From Cyanobacteria bacterium UBA6984 (GTDB taxonomy: Bacteria > Cyanobacteriota > Vampirovibrionia > Gastranaerophilales > Gastranaerophilaceae): a stretch of DNA of 23,105 bases. The DNA lies in contig DJYG01000041.1 in NCBI GenBank assembly GCA_002450015.1, forward strand, positions 1 through 23,105, in the 5' to 3' direction. Shown in pieces: positions 15,100 through 20,873 of this stretch. The notes beneath the pieces were generated by a model. The model was not told the origin of the DNA, did not search any database, and worked only from the letters and a program-made list of their open reading frames with translations. Each line of letters begins with the position of its first letter. Position 1 is the stretch's first letter. Position numbers and translations under genes: made by a program.

Positions 15100-16134
15100 C
15101 TAAAAACTTACTACAACATTTAAAGGCTTTGTTAGTGTTAGCTCTAATTCCGTATATGTTGGAATTTCGGCATCAACACCTTTTTCAATAGCAGAACCTG
15201 CAAGAGCTGTTCCTGCACCTATACCCGCTCCAATTGCAGTTGATATACCGATATTTGATTTGCTGCTTAGAGCTCCTGCTATTAGTCCGCCTATGACTCC
15301 AACTAATGCTCCTTTAGCGACGTTTGAAACGGTAGAACTGATTTTTCCGTCATTAGTTATAGTAAAGTCAATTTTTTCTGTTGCTATTTCATAAATCTTG
15401 TTTTCAGGTGTTGTAACTTGTGTAAAATTAATAACAACACGACCGTTTCTTGAACCGTACGAAGCGTGTCTTGCTTTTGTTAAAACTCCTGATACCACAC
15501 TGCCTTGCTGAGCTATGACATGTCCGTTATAAACCCAGTTTTCAGTTAATATTGCAATAATATTATCTCCTACATTCGCAGTGGCAGTGTTGATTGGAGT
15601 TTGTAAGTATGCATTAAAAGTAGAGCCTTTTGAAACTTGTCCAACATAACCTTTCAATATTGTATTATCTTTTTTTTGAACAGAGTAATTAACATTTGAT
15701 AGCTGTTGTTTGGGTTCTTCAAATGTGTATGAATTTGTCGTATTGGTAAGTATTTTTTGAGCTTGTTTTTCAAAAGTAGAAATGTACATTGTGTTTTGAG
15801 ATTGCTCAAATATAATATTTTGTTTTTTTAGTAGTTTTTTTATTGCTTTATCAATTTTTTCACTTTCATTAGATTGGTAATAATAAAATAAATTTTGACT
15901 GCTTGGTTGTAGTATTATTAGCGCATAATCAGTATTATCTTTTGTTGAAATTGCAAGGTATGGATTTTTTTTAGTTAATCTATAATTTTTGTTTTTTGCA
16001 AATGTCGTTTCTACAATATTAACAACTGTATCTTTGTTTGTGTTTTTTATAAAATACAAATTATTTGCGGCAAAACACACTTGATATGATAACAGATAAA
16101 TTATACAAATTAGTAAAGCAGAAATTTTTTTCAT
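15100..16134 (-). CDS. Secreted envelope protein with VirB10/TrbI-like beta domain and glycine zipper
   Basis: 344 aa. Signal peptide of about 22 residues (ending VCFA, then ANN). Residues 25-130 form an unrecognised alpha/beta domain. Residues 160-260 form a beta domain whose wording (GSTFNAYLQTPINTATANVGD, NGHVIAQQGSVVSGVLTKAR, GRVVINFTQV) matches the pattern 'tolerates T.VGD..A.L......G...P.GS.V.G.V' seen in VirB10/TrbI-fold and related envelope proteins. A glycine zipper (274-320: KGALVGVIGGLIAGALSS, IGAGIGAGTALAGSAIEKG), which could insert into or cross a membrane, leads to a last strand (ELELTLTKPLNVVV). The gene starts at TAATG, sharing one base with the preceding stop codon, with GAGGG upstream. 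It is likely the periplasmic or outer-membrane part of the operon's machine; this is inference. Confidence 0.6.
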   Translation of the reverse strand: MKKISALLICIIYLLSYQVCFAANNLYFIKNTNKDTVVNIVETTFAKNKNYRLTKKNPYLAISTKDNTDYALIILQPSSQNLFYYYQSNESEKIDKAIKKLLKKQNIIFEQSQNTMYISTFEKQAQKILTNTTNSYTFEEPKQQLSNVNYSVQKKDNTILKGYVGQVSKGSTFNAYLQTPINTATANVGDNIIAILTENWVYNGHVIAQQGSVVSGVLTKARHASYGSRNGRVVINFTQVTTPENKIYEIATEKIDFTITNDGKISSTVSNVAKGALVGVIGGLIAGALSSKSNIGISTAIGAGIGAGTALAGSAIEKGVDAEIPTYTELELTLTKPLNVVVSF

Positions 16135-16391
16135 TATCGGTTGCCCTCTTGCATTTTTGTAGTTGTTATTTGTTTTGTTGTTGTTATTGAACCGTCAGTA
16201 TTAAAATTTATTAAATAATTTATAATATTTATAGAAAATTGTTTGTGCATTGTTGGTTTTGTGAAACAAATGACAATGGTAGAAAATATTGTTACAGTAA
16301 GAATAGTTGCCACAACATAAGTATTTTTTATACGAAGCAAAAATATCGTTAGAATTATAACTGATATTAAAATAAGTCCCGCTATTAACAT
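16134..16391 (-). CDS. Small two-TM membrane protein, first gene of the operon
   Basis: 85 aa from the ATG at 16391, which has GGGAAG 6 nt upstream. The frame also stays open from a TTG at 16424, but the -10 element (16413-16418) lies inside that extension. Two hydrophobic helices (MLIAGLILISVIILTIFLL and VVATILTVTIFSTIVICF) are followed by TKPTMHKQFSINIINYLINF and a Thr-rich tail. The sequence after the second helix (KPTMH) matches KPKMH after the TM of the TolA-like protein at 12107-12805, so the two may share an ancestral anchor. The family is unknown. The stop codon overlaps the next start (TAATG). Confidence 0.6.
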   Translation of the reverse strand: MLIAGLILISVIILTIFLLRIKNTYVVATILTVTIFSTIVICFTKPTMHKQFSINIINYLINFNTDGSITTTKQITTTKMQEGNR

Positions 16392-16412
16392 AATATCTTC
16401 CCACCTGATAAT

Positions 16413-16441
16413 ATTATAATGCAAAATATACTATAAAAGAA
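16413..16441 (-). promoter_or_regulatory. Promoter of the six-gene operon 11136-16391
   Basis: Minus strand: TTCTTT (16436-16441), a 17-bp spacer, then TATAAT (16413-16418). Initiation is expected near 16406, giving a leader of about 15 nt that contains the GGGAAG ribosome binding site. The -35 is poor, so an activator may be needed. Confidence 0.45.
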
Positions 16442-16473
16442 TAAGGCTTTTAATTTTTAACAATATTTAACTA

Positions 16474-16959
16474 TTATTGTTTATTCTGCATTGTTTCTAT
16501 CATTTTAATCATATAGTGCTGAACATCTTCTTCAGAAACTTCAGCGTTTGGGTTATTGCCATATTTTTCAATTAATTCGTTTGAAATATTTTGAAAATTT
16601 TTATCAGATTTTGTTTTTTCTGTTAGTTCTTGAATTTCGTTCATTTGTTGATTTTTATTGAAAGGTTGAGGTGTTTTGTCGATTTCTTGGGGGTCGTTTT
16701 TGTTTGATTGCGGTTTTATATAAATTGTTTCGCTGAACACATCTGTAATTATCTTATCTGTATCATTTTCCGATGACATCTCTTGTATATCATTGTTTTT
16801 GTTCTTTTCTTCCTTGCTTTGTTCCGTTAAAAGTTTTTCAACGTGAGATTTTTCTTTAGTATCTTTATTCTCTATATCTGAAGTTACAGGTTTAGTAATT
16901 AAAAGCATAATTAAAGAGAATAAAACTAAAATCATAAAAAGTACAATAAAATTACGCAT
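16474..16959 (-). CDS. Membrane-anchored, highly charged coiled protein, unknown function
   Basis: 161 aa. One N-terminal TM helix (about 4-21, FIVLFMILVLFSLIMLLI) followed by TKP, then about 110 residues rich in Glu, Lys, Asn and Gln without aromatic core, and a short C-terminal region (QNISNELIEKYGNNPNAEVS, VQHYMIKMIETMQNKQ) that looks like one or two amphipathic helices. It is probably anchored in the inner membrane with the tail outside or spanning the periplasm. The ribosome binding site AAAGGTAAGG lies 4 nt upstream. It lies upstream of, and on the same strand as, the six-gene operon, 82 bp from its first ATG, and has the same anchor-plus-extended-chain build as the TolA-like proteins but no folded TonB domain. 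I do not recognise it. Confidence 0.5.
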   Translation of the reverse strand: MRNFIVLFMILVLFSLIMLLITKPVTSDIENKDTKEKSHVEKLLTEQSKEEKNKNNDIQEMSSENDTDKIITDVFSETIYIKPQSNKNDPQEIDKTPQPFNKNQQMNEIQELTEKTKSDKNFQNISNELIEKYGNNPNAEVSEEDVQHYMIKMIETMQNKQ

Positions 16960-17038
16960 AAAACCTTACCTTTTCTATAATTAACCGATAAAATATTCTT
17001 AATAAAAAGTATTTATTAAATAATGTAACAATTTTGTT

Positions 17039-17071
17039 AAAATCATGCTGAAAACTGGCAAAAATCATGCT
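17039..17071 (+). promoter_or_regulatory. Direct repeats, a likely activator or regulator site
   Basis: AAAATCATGCT occurs at 17039-17049 and 17061-17071, start-to-start 22 bp apart, about two helical turns. Both copies lie just upstream of the -35 region of the 17121 gene. That same-face spacing is typical of paired regulator binding. Confidence 0.5.
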
Positions 17072-17097
17072 TTTGGGTACTTTATATATGTGTAGGT

Positions 17098-17103
17098 TAT
17101 AAT
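17098..17103 (+). promoter_or_regulatory. -10 element of the SFRG gene pair
   Basis: A perfect TATAAT. No good -35 stands at 17 bp (GGGTAC), while TTGGGT (17073-17078) is 19 bp away. A weak -35 right beside the direct repeats at 17039-17071 fits a promoter that needs an activator. Initiation near 17110 leaves a leader of about 10 nt. Confidence 0.5.
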
Positions 17104-17120
17104 TATTTTGTGTGGAAATA

Positions 17121-17744
17121 ATGACAGTTAATTCAATTAATTTAGCTCAACAATTGGTTACACCAAGCGCTAACAAAAAAGCAAATATATCATTTAGAGG
17201 TGAAGCCCCTGATTTAGATGCTTTAAGGGCAAAACAAGATGAATTTAGACGTATGTCCGAACAAGCAGGTGCGCAAGGTGGTATTATCGGTAAGCTTGGT
17301 AGTTTTGCTACAAAAGCAATCGGTGTTGTAATTGCATTTACTGCAACAAAAATTTGTTTGGGTAAGGCTGCAAGTATGATTACAGGTTATTTAGGCAAAG
17401 CCGCTGATAAAACCGTTTCAACTGTATCAGAAAAAGTTGCAGAAAAAACAGCCGGAAAAACTGCTGAAGAAGCTGCAAAATGGACTGCAAATGCAGATAA
17501 ATTGAAAAAAATTGTTGACACTGTAAGAAAATCAAAAATTGATGAATATGCAGTAAACATTATTGCAGGTGGTGCAGCTTTAGGTGTTGCAATGAAAGAC
17601 TTTGGTCTTGTTAAAAAACAAGTTTCAGACAGAACTGAAAATTTAGTTGATGATGCTATTGACAATGCGAATGGAAACAGTTATAATTCTTACGGAAGTT
17701 CTCCTTCCAGTGATGATTTTACTGTTAGTGATGATGAATTTTAG
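17121..17744 (+). CDS. SFRG-motif protein with helical, glycine-rich hydrophobic segments, unknown function
   Basis: 207 aa from the ATG at 17121; a GTG three codons upstream is also in frame, but it overlaps the only GGA that could serve as a ribosome binding site. The N-terminus is polar (TVNSINLAQQLV..ANKKANISFRGEAPD). A hydrophobic segment (about 52-85, FATKAIGVVIAFTATKICLG) follows, then an Ala/Lys/Glu helical repeat region (about 88-125, KAADKTVSTVSEKVAEKTAG), a second Gly/Ala-rich segment (AVNIIAGGAALGVAM) and a Ser/Asp-rich acidic tail. There is no cleavable signal peptide. The ISFRG motif recurs as VSFRG at the start of the next gene. I know of no characterised family. It could be a membrane-active or surface-related protein of this lineage. 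Confidence 0.6.
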   Translation: MTVNSINLAQQLVTPSANKKANISFRGEAPDLDALRAKQDEFRRMSEQAGAQGGIIGKLGSFATKAIGVVIAFTATKICLGKAASMITGYLGKAADKTVSTVSEKVAEKTAGKTAEEAAKWTANADKLKKIVDTVRKSKIDEYAVNIIAGGAALGVAMKDFGLVKKQVSDRTENLVDDAIDNANGNSYNSYGSSPSSDDFTVSDDEF

Positions 17745-17773
17745 TATAGTAGAACTTTAGGAGGTTGTACAAA

Positions 17774-18121
17774 ATGATGATAAGTCCTGTATCAAGAGTT
17801 TCTTTTAGAGGTACTGACATGGGTGTTGACAGAACAATGGACGCTATTGAAAAAACTCAAAAAGCAATGGCTACTGTTTCAAACTTAAAAGAAGGTGCAG
17901 ATGAATTTACTAAAAATATGAAAACAGATTCTGAAGCATACTCTGATGCAGTTACATCAAATTTAAATAAAGCTGCTGAAGAAAATAAAGCGTTAAAACC
18001 TATTGCAGATGCTGCAAATTCAAAAGTTGGTAAAAAATTGGCAGATATATTTGGCGGCTTTACTGCATTCTGTACAAATTTAGCAGGTGCTGCAACTACA
18101 GTTTCTACAATAACAAAATAA
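17774..18121 (+). CDS. Small SFRG-motif helical protein, unknown function
   Basis: 115 aa from the ATG at 17774 (a second ATG follows directly). A perfect AGGAGG (17759-17764) lies 9 nt upstream, the strongest ribosome binding site in the window. The start of the protein is MMISPVSRVSFRGTDMG. The middle (20-80) is amphipathic and rich in Lys, Glu, Ala and Asn without Pro, so probably helical or coiled. The end (DIFGGFTAFCTNLAGAATTVSTITK) is a mildly hydrophobic Gly/Ala segment. It is co-transcribed with 17121-17744 and closed by the terminator at 18156-18184. The shared SFRG start and similar Ala/Gly tails suggest the two act together or are distant relatives. A frame upstream from the TTG at 17765 is rejected because it begins right after the Shine-Dalgarno. 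Confidence 0.65.
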   Translation: MMISPVSRVSFRGTDMGVDRTMDAIEKTQKAMATVSNLKEGADEFTKNMKTDSEAYSDAVTSNLNKAAEENKALKPIADAANSKVGKKLADIFGGFTAFCTNLAGAATTVSTITK

Positions 18122-18155
18122 TTGAGATTGAAAATAATTGAGAACAGAGATAAAA

Positions 18156-18184
18156 ACAGAGTCATTAATGACTCTGTTTTTTTT
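18156..18184 (+). terminator. Rho-independent terminator after the SFRG pair
   Basis: Stem ACAGAGTCA/TGACTCTGT (9 bp, 18156-18164 with 18169-18177), loop TTAA, then a run of eight T. Its T-run ends only 17 nt before the folP ATG. Confidence 0.9.
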
Positions 18185-18185
18185 A

Positions 18186-18202
18186 TGATAAAATTTTAGT
18201 TA
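18186..18202 (+). promoter_or_regulatory. Extended -10 of folP, predicted leaderless start
   Basis: TGATAAAAT (18186-18194) fits an extended -10. Initiation 7-8 nt later falls on the ATG at 18202, and there is no Shine-Dalgarno. Any -35 would lie within the terminator hairpin (for example TTAATG at 18165-18170, 18-bp spacer). Confidence 0.4.
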
Positions 18203-19350
18203 TGAGTGATTTTTGTCTGAAAACAATAGATGAACTTGAAGTTTTGAATGAGCTTGAAAATATTGGGTTTGACAGCTCATATATTAATTTTGCCTTAAAA
18301 AAATATAAATATATTAATATAAAGATATTTAAATTAACTTTACCTCAAGCAAATATTTTAAAACAAACGGCACTTTCTTTAGGTGCAGACTGTGCGGTTA
18401 ATAAAGGTGTTTTGACATCTGAAGTTCAATTTAGTGATTGTATTTTGGGTGGAAGTTTTTCTCAAATAAAAAATATTATTGAAAAATTAAAATATCAACA
18501 ATTTTCTATGCCTCAGCTTGCAGAACAATTAGAAAAACTGTTGTTGCATAAACGTAGTAAAACAAAAATTGTCGGAATTTTAAATTTAACAGACAATTCG
18601 TTTTCGGATGGAGGGATATATAATAATTTTGATAGCGCAATAAAACATATTTATGAAATGATGGAAGATGGTGCGGATATAATTGATATAGGTGCAGAAA
18701 GTACTAAGCCGTATTCAGAACCTGTGAGTGCCGAAAGTCAAATAGAACGGATAGAGCCAATACTAAAATATCTTCAAGATAAAGATATAAAAATACCTAT
18801 AAGTATTGATACCCGTTCAAGTTTGGTTGCCGCACGTGTCTTAAATTATGGCGTTTCTATTATAAACGATGTATCAGGATTAGATTTTGATAAACAAATG
18901 ATTAATGTTATTGCTGATAATAGTACAAAAGTTGTAATTCAGCATTCTCAGGGAACACCTGAAAACATGCAGGATAATCCTCAATATAAAAATGTTATAG
19001 ATGATGTTTATTTAAGTTTGAATAATAAAATTAAATATGCAATAAATAAAGGTATAAAAAAAGAAAATATTATTTTAGATGTTGGAATTGGCTTTGGGAA
19101 AACTCAAGAGCAAAATTTTGAGTTAATAAAAAGAATTAATGAGTTTAAATCTTTAGGGTGCGAATTAATGTTGGGTATATCAAGAAAGAGTTTTTTGGGC
19201 ATGAAAGACGCTTCAAATGATGAAAAAGATATATATACATTGGCTTTAAATACGCTGGCAATTGAACGAAAAGTTGATTACATAAGAGTTCATAATGTTA
19301 AATTACACAGAAAAATGTTAGATTTGATGAAAAATTTTAAGGAGTTATAA
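18202..19350 (+). CDS. folP: Dihydropteroate synthase with an N-terminal extra domain
   Basis: 382 aa, about 110 longer than E. coli FolP. Residues 120-382 are the TIM-barrel enzyme that joins p-aminobenzoate to dihydropterin pyrophosphate in folate synthesis, the target of sulfonamides. Motifs are GILNLTDNSFSDGG (125-138; usually NxTPDSFSDGG, here TDN), IDIGAESTKP, ISIDTRS, INDVSGL, the loop HSQGTPENMQ (usually HMxGxPxxMQ), LDVGIGFGKT and GISRKSFLG. Residues 1-115 form a separate alpha/beta domain (KIFKLTLPQANILKQTALSLG AD, a CILGGSFSQIKNIIEKL segment) like the extra N-terminal domain of some thermophile and archaeal-type DHPS. It is the first gene of an operon; the stop codon lies one base before the next ATG. 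The replaced substrate-loop residues are worth noting for sulfonamide response. Confidence 0.92.
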   Translation: MSDFCLKTIDELEVLNELENIGFDSSYINFALKKYKYINIKIFKLTLPQANILKQTALSLGADCAVNKGVLTSEVQFSDCILGGSFSQIKNIIEKLKYQQFSMPQLAEQLEKLLLHKRSKTKIVGILNLTDNSFSDGGIYNNFDSAIKHIYEMMEDGADIIDIGAESTKPYSEPVSAESQIERIEPILKYLQDKDIKIPISIDTRSSLVAARVLNYGVSIINDVSGLDFDKQMINVIADNSTKVVIQHSQGTPENMQDNPQYKNVIDDVYLSLNNKIKYAINKGIKKENIILDVGIGFGKTQEQNFELIKRINEFKSLGCELMLGISRKSFLGMKDASNDEKDIYTLALNTLAIERKVDYIRVHNVKLHRKMLDLMKNFKEL

Positions 19351-19351
19351 A

Positions 19352-20041
19352 ATGGAAGTTCTCGCGATTGTACCTGCAAGGGGTGGTTCTAAAGGAATAC
19401 CAAATAAAAATATAAAAGATTTGAACGGTCATCCTTTGATTTATTATTCAATCAAAGCCGGTCAAGAGTCTAAATATGTCACAAGAACTGTTTTGTCAAC
19501 CGAAGATGCAAAAATAAAAGAAATAGCACAAAATTGTTGTAATTGTGAGGTTATTGACAGACCAAAAGAGCTTGCTCAAGATGAAACTAAGACAATTCCT
19601 GTTTTAGTCCAAGTTTGTGATGAATTGAAACTTAGAGAAAAATATGTTCCTGATGTGGTAGTGCTATTGCAGCCGACAACTCCATTAAGAGATTCAAAAC
19701 AATTGGATGAAGCTTTTGAATTGTTTTTAAATAATGACTGTGATTCGGTTTTTGCTGCTAAATGTATAGGTACAACTCATGCAATGTGGCGGCAGAATCC
19801 CAAAAGTAAAGAATATGAAGGTTTATATGATTATAGGCATCGTCCGCGTCGTCAGGATGAACATTTGCATTATCCGCTTTATAAAGAAACAGGTTCAATT
19901 TATATTATAAAAACTGATGTAATGCGAGAAGTCTATGATTTTGTAGGTAAAAAACCGCTTGTCTATGAATCTGAATCAATAGATATTGATGCTCCAGAAG
20001 ATTTTGAGAAAATAGAAGAAATTATGAAAGATAAACAATGA
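19352..20041 (+). CDS. Acylneuraminate/nonulosonate cytidylyltransferase (CMP-sugar synthetase)
   Basis: 229 aa, the usual length. It activates a nine-carbon sugar acid (sialic, legionaminic or pseudaminic type) with CTP to the CMP-sugar for surface glycans. Motifs are IVPARGGSKGIPNKN (6-20, nucleotide-binding loop), LLQPTTPLR (about 105-113), a middle segment RHRPRRQDEHLHYPLYKETG with the usual NG(A/S)-type position replaced by ETGSIYI, and SIDIDAPEDF near the C-terminus with the metal-binding Asp residues. Which nonulosonate it uses cannot be told from sequence by eye, and no NeuB/NeuC-type synthesis genes are in the window. AAGGAG sits 7 nt before the ATG. The stop overlaps the next start (ATGA). 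Confidence 0.9.
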   Translation: MEVLAIVPARGGSKGIPNKNIKDLNGHPLIYYSIKAGQESKYVTRTVLSTEDAKIKEIAQNCCNCEVIDRPKELAQDETKTIPVLVQVCDELKLREKYVPDVVVLLQPTTPLRDSKQLDEAFELFLNNDCDSVFAAKCIGTTHAMWRQNPKSKEYEGLYDYRHRPRRQDEHLHYPLYKETGSIYIIKTDVMREVYDFVGKKPLVYESESIDIDAPEDFEKIEEIMKDKQ

Positions 20042-20730
20042 ACGAAATATTATTCTTTTTGATTTTAATTGTAAATTTTAGTTGTATAATTTTTGCTTAC
20101 AAATTTTTTGGCAAAATAGGATTATATTGTTGGATTGCAATGGCAACAATTATTGCAAATATAGAGGTCTTAAAATGTGTTGATATTTTTAATATGGCTT
20201 TGACTTTGGGAAATGTTTCTTTTGGTTCAATTTTTTTAGCTTCTGATATTCTGAACGAAAAATATGGAATAAGCGTTGCAAGAAAAAGTATATTTATTGG
20301 TTTTTTTGCCCTGGTAACGTTTACAGTTATAAGTCAGATAGACTTGTATTTTGTTCCAAATTCTTCAGATTTTGCAGATGGTGCAATGAAAACATTGTTT
20401 ACGTTGACACCAAGAGTTTGTATTGGCAGTATGTTTGCTTACTTTGTATCAAATATGTTAGATGTTTATTTATACACATTTATAAAAAATAAATTACCCT
20501 CAGACAAATTTCTTTGGCTTAGAAATAATGCCGCTACAATGATAAGTCAATTAATTGATTCTTTTCTGTTTACTTGTATAGCTTTTATGGGCATATTTTC
20601 AGCAGAAATTTTAATTCAGTTATGCATAACAACCTACACGCTAAAATTTGTAATATCAATTTTAGATACACCATTTTTGTATCTGGCAAAGCGTATAAAA
20701 CCAAGTGTTGAGTTTAATTGTGAAGAATAA
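20038..20730 (+). CDS. yhhQ: Queuosine precursor transporter, YhhQ/VUT family
   Basis: 230 aa, about six TM helices (7-26, 30-48, 58-72, 80-100, 125-148, 165-195). Family hallmarks are VSFGSIFLASDILNEKYG (Asp/Asn-Glu motif before TM4), ARKSIFIGF and SQLIDSFLFTCIAFMG. Members of the VUT family (formerly DUF165) import 7-deazaguanine precursors preQ0/preQ1 in E. coli, and related ones import queuine or queuosine. The start ATGA overlaps the stop of the preceding gene by 4 nt. It complements queA at 956-1996, which uses the imported preQ1 after it is put on tRNA. Its stop codon lies in the loop of a perfect 11-bp inverted repeat (20713-20741). Co-transcription with folP and the CMP-sugar gene is probably convenience, not one pathway. 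Confidence 0.88.
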   Translation: MNEILFFLILIVNFSCIIFAYKFFGKIGLYCWIAMATIIANIEVLKCVDIFNMALTLGNVSFGSIFLASDILNEKYGISVARKSIFIGFFALVTFTVISQIDLYFVPNSSDFADGAMKTLFTLTPRVCIGSMFAYFVSNMLDVYLYTFIKNKLPSDKFLWLRNNAATMISQLIDSFLFTCIAFMGIFSAEILIQLCITTYTLKFVISILDTPFLYLAKRIKPSVEFNCEE

Positions 20731-20741
20731 TCACAATTAAA
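20713..20741. promoter_or_regulatory. Perfect 11-bp inverted repeat at the yhhQ stop codon
   Basis: TTTAATTGTGA (20713-20723), 7-nt spacer, TCACAATTAAA (20731-20741). The TGTGA/TCACA cores recall operators of CRP/FNR-type and Rex-type regulators, but the spacer fits neither consensus exactly. No T-run follows, so it is not a standard terminator. A similar half-site (TCACAATTTAA, 20850-20860) sits next to the adhE ribosome binding site. Confidence 0.5.
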
Positions 20742-20763
20742 TAATGTAATCGTGATAAAGTTG

Positions 20764-20779
20764 CAACTGTTAACAGTTG
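20764..20779. promoter_or_regulatory. Perfect 16-bp palindrome, candidate adhE operator
   Basis: CAACTGTTAACAGTTG is fully self-complementary with no spacer and lies 23 bp upstream of the adhE -35 element. That is a typical place for a dimeric regulator. The regulator is unknown. Confidence 0.5.
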
Positions 20780-20791
20780 TAAACAGGTAAA

Positions 20792-20831
20792 AATAATAAT
20801 TGTTGACAAGACAATTATTATTTTTTATACT
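20792..20831 (+). promoter_or_regulatory. adhE promoter embedded in a terminator-like hairpin
   Basis: The hairpin arms AATAATAATTGT (20792-20803) and ACAATTATTATT (20811-20822) form 12 bp, followed by T at 20821-20826, a plausible terminator for the folP-yhhQ operon. The -35 TTGACA (20803-20808) is in its loop, and 17 bp later comes -10 TATACT (20826-20831). Initiation near 20838 gives a 36-nt leader. Confidence 0.75.
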
Positions 20832-20873
20832 ATTAAATAAGGAAATAAATCACAATTTAAAAAGGAGAAATAT

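Noticed and set aside
20713..20741. Rho-independent terminator of the folP-yhhQ operon
   Set aside because: The inverted repeat is AT-rich and is not followed by a T-run; the hairpin at 20792-20826 is a better candidate.
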